Source: Conexibacter woesei Iso977N (GTDB lineage: Bacteria > Actinomycetota > Thermoleophilia > Solirubrobacterales > Solirubrobacteraceae). From it: a stretch of DNA of 64,000 bases. Shown one piece after another: positions 57,926 to 64,000 of this stretch (its first letter is position 1; every line of letters begins with the position of its first letter). Position numbers and translations under genes: made by a program. The stretch covers positions 1,612,001 to 1,676,000 of the forward strand of contig NZ_AUKG01000001.1 of assembly GCF_000424625.1 (NCBI RefSeq), written 5' to 3'. Below the pieces are notes generated by a model. It ran no database searches, had not been told where the DNA came from, and saw only the letters and a program-made list of their open reading frames with translations.

Positions 57926-58612
57926 CTAGACGATCGCGCCGATCGCCTCGCCGTCGAGCGCGATCAGCGCCCGCTCGAGGCCGGTGTTGACGCACGTGTA
58001 GGACGGCGTGTCGCGCTCGGTCCAGGCGCTGGCCTCGGTCGTCCGGAGGCGCTGCACGAGGTCCAGGAACGCGGCGGCGTCGTCGGTGTCGAACGCGACC
58101 ACGAACTCCTGGTCGTCGAGGCCGAACGAGTAGGTCGTGTGGTTGTCGACCGTCGGGTACTGGCGGCCGACCTCGATGTGCTCCTGCATGATCCGCCAGC
58201 GCTCCTTCGGATCCAGGCCGTACCACTGGCGCGTCTTCACGAACGGGTAGACGAACAGGTACTTGCCCCTGAAACGACGGGGGATCGCGCGCTCGTCCTC
58301 GCTGTACTCGGACGTCTTGCGCATGCCCAGGAACGACTCCGGCTGGCTCATCCAGGACCACAGGCCGGACTGGCCGAGCACGACGTGGAACTCGTGGATG
58401 CGGTCGAGGTTCTCGGCCTCCATCACGAGCATCAGGTCGGCGTCGCCACGGGTCCCGACGAGGCTGAAGCCCTGGATCAGGTGGTCGGTCCCGAAGTCCT
58501 CGCAGGCGGCCAGGAACTCGGCCTTGTGCTGCGCGCGCTCGGACTCCGGAAGGCGGCGCCAAGCAGGATCGAGCTTGAGGAACGTGTACTTCACGAAGTG
58601 ACGATCGGCCAT
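57926..58612 (-). CDS. hemQ: coproheme decarboxylase HemQ (chlorite dismutase family)
   Basis: A 228-residue protein. The HemQ signature is YLFVYPFVKTRQWYGLD, whose first Tyr is the reactive tyrosine, and the axial His lies in VDNHTTYSFGLDDQEFVVAFDTDD. It converts coproheme III to heme b with peroxide, the last step of the coproporphyrin-dependent route used by actinobacteria. It lacks the distal Arg of true chlorite dismutases, as far as visible. A TACACT box 11 bases before the ATG is possible. It leads an operon with a DNA glycosylase and is divergent from the GT fusion. Confidence 0.93.
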   Translation of the reverse strand: MADRHFVKYTFLKLDPAWRRLPESERAQHKAEFLAACEDFGTDHLIQGFSLVGTRGDADLMLVMEAENLDRIHEFHVVLGQSGLWSWMSQPESFLGMRKTSEYSEDERAIPRRFRGKYLFVYPFVKTRQWYGLDPKERWRIMQEHIEVGRQYPTVDNHTTYSFGLDDQEFVVAFDTDDAAAFLDLVQRLRTTEASAWTERDTPSYTCVNTGLERALIALDGEAIGAIV

Positions 58613-58678
58613 GAGCGGCGTCCAGTGTATGTGAAGGGGAGTTATCCCCCGGGCGGTTCCGGGGCACGGGTGGATACG

Positions 58679-61039
58679 ATGCTGGAGATGCGCATCGCGC
58701 TCGTCTCCCCGTATTCCTGGACGTACCCCGGGGGTGTGACGCGGCACATCGAGGCGCTGCGGTCCGAGTTGGCTGCGTTGGGTCACGATGTGCGGGTCCT
58801 CGCCCCAGTCGATCCGCCGGACAAGACGTCCGCGCGGAGACATCGTGGTGCCGTGCCCCAGGAGCGCGAGATCCCGGACTGGGTGGTCCCGCTCGGGCGC
58901 ACGATGGGCTTCCCGGCCAACGGCGCGGTGTCCAACCTGACGATGCCGTACGCCCCGAACGTGAGCGCGCTGCGGCGCGAGCTCCGTGAGGGCGGCTACG
59001 ACGTCGTGCACCTGCACGAGCCGGTCGTGCCGTGCGTCGGGTGGGACACGCTGATGTCGTGCGAGGTGCCGATGGTCGGCACGTTCCACTGCTACTCCGA
59101 GAACAACCTCTCGAACGGGATCGCCGTGGCGATCGGCGCGCGGCGGCGGCTGAACCGGCTGAAGGTCCGGATCGCGGTCTCCGAGGCGGCGGCGTGGACG
59201 GGCAAGCGCTACTACGGCGGCTACTACCGCGTGGTCCCGAACGGCGTGGTGCTGGATGAGCAGGCGGTCGCGGCGCCGGTCGAGGCGGTCTCTGCCGAGC
59301 GCCCGCTGCGGATCGCGTTCGTCGGGCAGGCGGTCGAGCGCAAGGGGCTGCCGGTGCTGCTGCGCGCCTTCGAGGCGCTGCGCGAGCACGTCCCGGCCGA
59401 GCTGCAGATCGTCGGCGCGACGCCCGAGGAGGTCGAGCCGCTGCTGCTCGACGGCGACTCGGGCGTGACCGTGCTCGGCAAGGTGGACGACGCGACCAAG
59501 GAGCGCGTGCTGCGCGAGGCGGACGTCCTCGCCGCGCCGTCGCTCGGGGGCGAGTCGTTCGGGATGGTCTTGACGGAGGCGTTCGCGGCGGGCACGCCGG
59601 TCGTCGCCTCCGATATCGCGGGCTACCGCGATGTGGTCCGGGACGGCGTCGATGGTCTTCTGGTGCCGCGCGGGGACGCCGCTGCGCTGGGCGAGACGCT
59701 GCGCGCCCTGGCGCTGGACGCCGAGCAGCGCGCGCGCTTGAGCGCTGCCGCGCTGGAGCGCGCGGAGCGGTTCGCGTGGCCGGTCGTCGCGCGCGAGGTC
59801 GTGAAGGCCTACGAGGACGCGATCGCCGTCGGCGAGCCCGAGGGCTCCCGCGCGCAGCGGGTCGCGGTTCGCTCGGGGATGCTGTCGGCCGACCTGAAGC
59901 CGCGCAACCCGGCGCGGCGGATGCCGTCGATGGAGCCGCCGGCGCCGCGCTCGCGCGCGCGCCGCCCGGTGATCGCGTTCGCGCGCCGCGCCGTGATGGC
60001 GCTGGTCGCGCTGGCGATCCTGGTGGGGTCGGTCGTCGCCTTGGAGCGGATCGGCTTCGACCGGATCGGTCACTCGCTCGTGCACGCGACGCCGCCGTGG
60101 GTGGTCGTCGCGCTGGGCCTGATGTGCGCGTCGATGGCGGTGCGTGCGGTCGCCTGGACGGCGATCCTGCGCGCGGCGATGCCGACGGCGCCGAGGCCGC
60201 GGCTGAGCGATGCGCTGCAGGGGACGATGATCGGCGTGCTGATGAGCGCGACGCTGCCGGCGCGCCTGGGTGAGCCGGCGCGCGCGATGATCGTCGCGCG
60301 GCGCATCGGGCGCCCGCGCGACGGCGTCCCGGTGGTGCTGGGGACGATCGTCTCGCAGACGTTGTTGAACATCTTGGCCCTGGTGATCCTGGGCATGGTC
60401 ATGTTCCGCTCGGTTCCGGTGTTCCATCACCACGAGAGCGGGCTGATCGCCTTCGCGGCGCTGCCGATCGTGATCCTGGCTGCCGTGCTGGGTGCTCCGG
60501 CGCTGCTGCGCGAGGGCGGCGCGGCACGCAGCGCCCGGGTGCGCGCGTGGTCGATGCAGGCGCGCCGTGCGACCGCGCAGGTGCGGGCGGGGCTCGAGGT
60601 CTTCCGCCAGCCGAAGCTGGGGTCCGTCGCGGTGGGCGCGCAGCTGTTCGCGTGGGTCATCCAGTGGATGTCCTGCTACGTGCTGTTGGTGGCCTTCGGG
60701 CTGGACGACCGCGCGGGGATCGGCGCTGCGGCGGCGGTGCTGTTCGCGGTGAACGTCTCCGCGGTCCTGCCCGCGACGCCGTCGAACCTGGGCGTGTTCC
60801 AGGCCGCCTGCGTCTTCGTGCTGCACAAGGGCTACGGGATCGGCGTCGACGACGCGCTCGGCTACGGGATCATCCTGCAGGCCGTGGAGATCGCGACCGC
60901 GTTCGTCATGGGCGCGCCCGCGCTGTTGAAGGAAGGCGTGTCCTGGAAGGACGTCCGCCTGCGCGCGATGCACGCCGCGCCCGTCGAGCTTCCGCCGCTG
61001 CCCCGCCGCGGCGAGTCCGCGATCGAGGTCGACGCTTGA
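58679..61039 (+). CDS. fusion of GT4 (PimA-like) and LPG-synthase-type flippase domain
   Basis: A 786-residue two-part protein. Residues 1-385 are a family 4 glycosyltransferase (IALVSPYSWTYPGGVTRHIEAL, VVHLHEPVVP, FVGQAVERKGLPVLL, GESFGMVLTEAFAAGTPVVASD), close to PimA-type mannosyltransferases. A basic/Pro-rich linker follows to about 435. The rest (435-760) has about 7 membrane helices of the LPG synthase/UPF0104 type (LSDALQGTMIGVLMSATLPARLGEPARA, LPATPSNLGVFQAACV). It may add a sugar to phosphatidylinositol or polyprenol and help move it across the membrane. The ATG at 58679 is chosen. The end overlaps the DUF4333 gene. Confidence 0.85.
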   Translation: MLEMRIALVSPYSWTYPGGVTRHIEALRSELAALGHDVRVLAPVDPPDKTSARRHRGAVPQEREIPDWVVPLGRTMGFPANGAVSNLTMPYAPNVSALRRELREGGYDVVHLHEPVVPCVGWDTLMSCEVPMVGTFHCYSENNLSNGIAVAIGARRRLNRLKVRIAVSEAAAWTGKRYYGGYYRVVPNGVVLDEQAVAAPVEAVSAERPLRIAFVGQAVERKGLPVLLRAFEALREHVPAELQIVGATPEEVEPLLLDGDSGVTVLGKVDDATKERVLREADVLAAPSLGGESFGMVLTEAFAAGTPVVASDIAGYRDVVRDGVDGLLVPRGDAAALGETLRALALDAEQRARLSAAALERAERFAWPVVAREVVKAYEDAIAVGEPEGSRAQRVAVRSGMLSADLKPRNPARRMPSMEPPAPRSRARRPVIAFARRAVMALVALAILVGSVVALERIGFDRIGHSLVHATPPWVVVALGLMCASMAVRAVAWTAILRAAMPTAPRPRLSDALQGTMIGVLMSATLPARLGEPARAMIVARRIGRPRDGVPVVLGTIVSQTLLNILALVILGMVMFRSVPVFHHHESGLIAFAALPIVILAAVLGAPALLREGGAARSARVRAWSMQARRATAQVRAGLEVFRQPKLGSVAVGAQLFAWVIQWMSCYVLLVAFGLDDRAGIGAAAAVLFAVNVSAVLPATPSNLGVFQAACVFVLHKGYGIGVDDALGYGIILQAVEIATAFVMGAPALLKEGVSWKDVRLRAMHAAPVELPPLPRRGESAIEVDA

Positions 61040-61329
61040 CCGGCCGGACGACGGCGCTCCTAGCGCTGTCGTCCGCTTCCGTTGTGCTCGCGTCGGGCTG
61101 CGGCGGCGACCGCGTCGACCGCAGGGACCTGGAGTCGAAGGTGAGCGACTTCATCCTCCGCCAGACCGGCACGACGGCCACGGTCCACTGCCCCAAGGAC
61201 GTGGACCCCGACAAAGGCCACAAGACGACCTGCATCGCCGACCTCTCCGGCACCCCGACGAACCTCCAGATCGTCTTCACGTCGAAGGGCCGCTTCCAGG
61301 TCCACGTCGACACGTCGCACCTCGGCTAA
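61036..61329 (+). CDS. DUF4333-family lipoprotein
   Basis: A 97-residue lipoprotein with a TTG start sharing TTGA with the stop of the fusion gene. Signal and lipobox VVLASGC, then the DUF4333 pattern: LESKVSDFILRQTGTTATVHCPKDVDPDKGHKTTCIADLSG, in parts, with the two paired Cys. Its tail forms part of a 22-bp tandem repeat that carries on into the intergenic region. It is probably anchored outside and may assist the glycolipid made by the fusion enzyme. Confidence 0.8.
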   Translation: MTGRTTALLALSSASVVLASGCGGDRVDRRDLESKVSDFILRQTGTTATVHCPKDVDPDKGHKTTCIADLSGTPTNLQIVFTSKGRFQVHVDTSHLG

Positions 61330-61376
61330 CGCCGCGCCGCACCTCGGCTAACGCCGCGCCGCGCCTCGATTGACGC
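61317..61376 (+). repeat. 22-bp tandem repeat overlapping the DUF4333 stop
   Basis: The unit starting GCACCTCGGCTAACGCCG is present twice perfectly (61317-61338, 61339-61360) and a third time in degenerate form (GCGCCTCGATTGACGC). It includes the last codons and TAA of the DUF4333 gene, so it is a recent duplication across the stop. Confidence 0.7.
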
Positions 61377-61505
61377 ATCTCGGCGCCACTGGTCCCGCCA
61401 CCGCTGCTGGGCGGTCGGCGTCGGTGTCCTGCCGGCGGCCCGCAACCAATGCGCGGTCGCGTCTGGCGCCGCCACCCGTCCCGCTCTCCGCCGGCTGAGC
61501 GAGTG

Positions 61506-61553
61506 GAGGGCTCGGCGCTGGATCCGTTCCCGCGGCTGCCGCACCGAGCCCTC
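61506..61553. repeat. 10-bp inverted repeat with 28-base loop
   Basis: GAGGGCTCGG (61506-61515) and CCGAGCCCTC (61544-61553) are exact reverse complements, in the non-coding stretch 61330-61717. No gene is seen there; this stem is one of several structured elements. Confidence 0.5.
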
Positions 61554-61658
61554 CTGCTCTCCTCCCTGCGCGAGTGGCGAAGGGTCCGGTAACGGTGGAG
61601 GTTCGCGTCCGGTGGGTCCAGAGCCAGGCGGCTCAGGGAGGTGTTCGGGTCATGACGG

Positions 61659-61714
61659 TGTCCGGATATCCGGACAACGACCTCCCGGGAGCGCGTTGTC
61701 CGGATATCCGGACA
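61659..61714. repeat. 56-bp nested palindrome with two 18-bp copies
   Basis: TGTCCGGATATCCGGACA (itself an 18-bp palindrome) occurs at 61659-61676 and again at 61697-61714. A third palindrome CTCCCGGGAG (61682-61691) sits exactly in the middle, so the whole 56 bases are a near-perfect palindrome centred at 61686/61687. It lies 4 bases past the end of the minus-strand cupin gene. It may be a bidirectional terminator, a protein-binding array or a recombination site. Confidence 0.75.
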
Positions 61715-61717
61715 GGC

Positions 61718-62188
61718 TCAGCTCCTCCAGAGCGCGATGCCTTCGCCGCCTACCGGGTCGGTCGGTGGTGGTGGGAGGTGGGTGATGCGAGATAGCGCGG
61801 TGGGGTTGGCTGCGCGGAGGATGTCGTAGATCTCTTGGCCCGGTGGGTAGGCGCCGGCCACGGTGAAGCCGTCGCGTGAAGAGGCTCGGCGGTGGCCGGT
61901 GCCTGCGGGGAGGATCAGGACGTCGCCGGCTGAGACCTCGAAGGCCTGGCCCTGGGGGCCGCCGAGCTCGAGCGTTGCCGAGCCGGCGATCACCGCCAGT
62001 GCCTCGTGGGAGGTCGAGTGGAAGTGGTGGTAGTCGAAGACGCCGTCGGTCCAGGTGCCACCCCAGCCGTTGTTGATGAACAACGACTCGCCGTCCCCGA
62101 CGTCGACGCCGTGGTAGATCAGCACCGGCCAGCGGGGGTGGTTCGGGATCGGCTCGCCGGGCGGGGCGGTCCAGGTCTGAAGCTCCAT
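61718..62188 (-). CDS. cupin-domain protein
   Basis: A 156-residue cupin, larger than the one at 1197. The metal motif is in FDYHHFHSTSHEALAVIAG and the second in DVLILPAGTGHRR. The domain is of the DUF861/AraC-like-binding or auxin-binding shape; it may act as an isomerase or sugar-binding protein. It lies next to an aldose 1-epimerase and arabinose isomerase genes on the same strand, suggesting sugar metabolism. The stop lies 4 bases from the nested palindrome. Confidence 0.8.
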   Translation of the reverse strand: MELQTWTAPPGEPIPNHPRWPVLIYHGVDVGDGESLFINNGWGGTWTDGVFDYHHFHSTSHEALAVIAGSATLELGGPQGQAFEVSAGDVLILPAGTGHRRASSRDGFTVAGAYPPGQEIYDILRAANPTALSRITHLPPPPTDPVGGEGIALWRS

Positions 62189-62228
62189 GACCTGGACCGG
62201 GCTACCCGGCGAGCGTCCCGAGGCGACC

Positions 62229-63509
62229 TCAGCCGTGGTGCTTCTTGACCTTCGCCTCCATCACGTGCCCGTGGTTGCCGTCGGAGCCGAAGTCGTACAC
62301 CGTCGAGGTGGCGTACGTCTGGCCCGGGCGGAGGACAGTCGACGGGAACGACGGCTGGTTCGGCGAGTCCGGGAAGTGCTGGGTCTCCAGCGCCAGCCCG
62401 TCGCCCTGCCGGTACTGGTGGCCGCTCGTCCCGTAGAGCGTCCCGTCCAGGAAGTTCCCGGAGTAGAACTGCAGGCCGGGCTGGTCGGTCCACACCGTCA
62501 GCTGCCGGCCGGAGCCGGGATCCTTCAACCGTGCCGCGACCTGCAGCCCGTTGCCCGGCCGCCGGTCCAGGACCCAGTTGTGGTCGTAGCCCTGCCCGAT
62601 CACCAGCTGCGGGTCGTTGTCGCGAACGCGCTCGCCGACCGCATGGAACTGCGTGAAGTCGAACGGCGTCCCGGCAACCGGCGCGATCACGCCCGTCGGG
62701 ATCTGCGTCGTGTCGACCGGCGTGTAGTGCGAGGCGTTGATCTGCAGCTGCTGGCCGTCGATCGACCCCGAGCCCTCACCCGCCAGGTTCCAGTACGAGT
62801 GGTTGGTGAGGTTGATCACCGTCGGCTTCGACGTGGTCGCGTGGTAGTCGATCCGGATCTGGTCGTCGTTGTTCAACGAGTACGTCACCGTCACCGGCAG
62901 CTCACCGGGATACCCCTCCTCGCCGTCGGCCGAGGTGTAGGAGAACCGGACGCCCGCGCTCCCGTCGCGCCCCGACGCCGGGACCGGCACTGCCGTCCAG
63001 ACGTGCTTGTCGAACCCCTGGATCCCGCCGTGCAGCGAGTTCACCCCGTTGTTGATCGGTAGCTGGTACGTCGTGCCGTCGAGCGTGAACTGACCCCTGG
63101 CGATGCGGTTGCCGTAGCGCCCGATCGTCGCCCCGAAGTACGGGTTGCTCCTCAGGTACGCGGGCGACGTGTAGCCGGAGACGTCGCCGAAGCCGAGGGC
63201 GACGTCCTTCGCCTGCCCGCGCCGATCGGGGACGTTGACCGCCTGCAGCGTCGCGCCGTAGGTGATCACCGAGATCGACATCCCGCGCGCGTTGGTCAAC
63301 GTGTAGCGGTCGATCGCCGTGCCATCGCTGAGCGTTCCGAACCCGCTCTTGGTGATGCTCACGGAGTGACCACCTCCGCCACCACCGCCGCCACCGCCGC
63401 CACCGCCCCCGTGCGCCATCGCGCTCGCCGGGAGCACGGCCGCGCACAGCGCAGCCCCTACCGCGGCGACTCCTGCGAGTCGCCGGAAACCGGACATGTT
63501 GGACGACAT
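62229..63509 (-). CDS. secreted aldose 1-epimerase (galactose mutarotase)
   Basis: A 426-residue exported epimerase. SD GGAGG precedes the ATG at 63509; the signal ends near SAMAHGG and is followed by a run of 14 Gly. The catalytic His is in [12 protein letters not shown], Glu in [11 protein letters not shown], with NRIARGQF and GYDHNWVLD as further family blocks. It interconverts alpha and beta aldose anomers, here outside the cytoplasm, possibly before uptake. It follows the arabinose isomerase gene on the same strand. Confidence 0.9.
   Translation of the reverse strand: MSSNMSGFRRLAGVAAVGAALCAAVLPASAMAHGGGGGGGGGGGGGGHSVSITKSGFGTLSDGTAIDRYTLTNARGMSISVITYGATLQAVNVPDRRGQAKDVALGFGDVSGYTSPAYLRSNPYFGATIGRYGNRIARGQFTLDGTTYQLPINNGVNSLHGGIQGFDKHVWTAVPVPASGRDGSAGVRFSYTSADGEEGYPGELPVTVTYSLNNDDQIRIDYHATTSKPTVINLTNHSYWNLAGEGSGSIDGQQLQINASHYTPVDTTQIPTGVIAPVAGTPFDFTQFHAVGERVRDNDPQLVIGQGYDHNWVLDRRPGNGLQVAARLKDPGSGRQLTVWTDQPGLQFYSGNFLDGTLYGTSGHQYRQGDGLALETQHFPDSPNQPSFPSTVLRPGQTYATSTVYDFGSDGNHGHVMEAKVKKHHG
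63363..63408 (-). repeat. poly-Gly coding tract in the epimerase
   Basis: A (GGC/GGT)-type run coding for about 14 consecutive Gly lies between the signal peptide and mature domain, a flexible linker prone to slippage. Confidence 0.7.
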
Positions 63510-63552
63510 GCGTCCTCCTATGTTCTGGACCTTGCTTGTGGACTTGGCGGCG

Positions 63553-64000
63553 CTACACGAGCGCCAGCTCGATCCCCGCCGCCGCGCAGAACGCCCGCCA
63601 GGCGTCCGCGTGCCGCCCCGGATTGAGCACCTGGTGGTGCGGGCCGCCGAGGCGCAGCCATGCGTCCATGCAGTTCCGCACGCCCGAGTCCGGACGGAAC
63701 AGCCCGTACGGCATCTCGAGCGCCGGCAGCTCGTCGCTCTCCAAGATCTCACCCTCGGAGACCACGAGCCGGAACCGCGTTCCCTCCAGCGCGACCAGCG
63801 TGGCCAGCGTGCACGGCCCCGGCGCGTACTGGAACAGGAACGTCGGCGGATCTCCCAGCCCGCCGATACCCAACGGGCGCTTGATGAGCCGGACCGGTCG
63901 GTCGGCTCGGGCCAGCGCCCAGTTGCCCTCGCCCATGTGGGACATCAGGATCGCGTCCCTGGGGAAGTCCATGGCGTACATCTCGGTGAACTGCGTCGCG
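63553..64000 (-). CDS. L-arabinose isomerase-like protein (C-terminal fragment)
   Basis: The C-terminal 149 residues of an isomerase whose start lies beyond the right edge; the frame is open to 64000. [25 protein letters not shown] matches the AraA sequence preceding the catalytic His, in parts, and [35 protein letters not shown] are AraA-type. It should interconvert L-arabinose and L-ribulose, in the cytoplasm. It is the upstream gene to the secreted aldose epimerase. The N-terminal half cannot be seen, so related isomerases (fucose-type) are not excluded. Confidence 0.78.
   Translation of the reverse strand, partial: ATQFTEMYAMDFPRDAILMSHMGEGNWALARADRPVRLIKRPLGIGGLGDPPTFLFQYAPGPCTLATLVALEGTRFRLVVSEGEILESDELPALEMPYGLFRPDSGVRNCMDAWLRLGGPHHQVLNPGRHADAWRAFCAAAGIELALV

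Noticed and set aside
1-64000. CRISPR arrays, tRNA or rRNA genes, transposases
   Set aside because: No spaced direct-repeat array, no cloverleaf-like TTCGA signature in context and no transposase motif was found on reading; a tRNAscan or ISfinder search would be decisive.

Overview
The window is very GC-rich, tightly packed and strongly biased to G/C in third codon positions. GTG and TTG starts and 1- to 4-base start/stop overlaps are frequent. Gene content (PucR and TetR regulators, many acyl-CoA enzymes, HemQ, actinobacterial holin-X and DUF3618 cassette, PimA-like glycosyltransferase, DUF4333) points to an actinobacterium, most likely class Thermoleophilia (Solirubrobacterales/Conexibacter-like). 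That placement is inference from gene content. No rRNA, tRNA, CRISPR, transposase or prophage module was recognised.

Layout. 1-2.4 kb: end of a SIS-domain gene, an unknown protein, and an SDR/cupin/ACT operon. 2.5-7.4 kb: PucR regulator, secreted purple-acid-phosphatase-like enzyme, SGNH hydrolase, MFS exporter. 7.5-14.4 kb: acyl-CoA catabolism (two acyl-CoA dehydrogenases, TetR, enoyl-CoA hydratase, carboxyltransferase) with an arginase-fold protein and a small secreted protein. 14.5-17 kb: YugP-type metalloprotease and a chemoreceptor. 17.2-32.5 kb: an exopolysaccharide locus with Wzx, Wzy, Wzc-type kinase, CpsB-type phosphatase, three glycosyltransferases, three secreted glycosidase-like proteins and a two-domain hydrolase; a cyclic-di-GMP-I riboswitch lies upstream of one secreted glycosidase.

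32.6-35.4 kb: a BKACE / racemase-type CoA-transferase / MerR operon sharing an operator-like palindrome with the two acyl-CoA operons. 35.5-42.2 kb: AlkA, a membrane GGDEF cyclase, PepT, MFS, DUF2804, nitrilase and TetR. 42.2-44.5 kb: small membrane proteins and an AI-2E-type permease. 44.5-49.5 kb: DegV, epimerase, GCS2-type ligase and two secreted proteins. 49.5-54.3 kb: an MtnA-type isomerase with two zinc dehydrogenases, and an S55/SpoIVB-like secreted protein. 54.3-55.3 kb: Grx4/BolA facing an A-type Fe-S carrier. 55.3-61.3 kb: a glycosidase-like lipoprotein, a long inverted repeat, a second AlkA, HemQ, a glycosyltransferase-flippase fusion and a DUF4333 lipoprotein. 61.3-64 kb: a palindrome-rich spacer, a cupin, a secreted aldose 1-epimerase and the end of L-arabinose isomerase.

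The most coherent system is the polysaccharide locus: export (Wzx), polymerisation (Wzy), chain-length control (kinase/phosphatase), assembly (glycosyltransferases) and processing (secreted glycosidases), with c-di-GMP as likely signal; a diguanylate cyclase is 11 kb away. Many genes lack a Shine-Dalgarno sequence and instead carry a TANNNT hexamer 6-9 bases before the start codon, which suggests leaderless transcripts.
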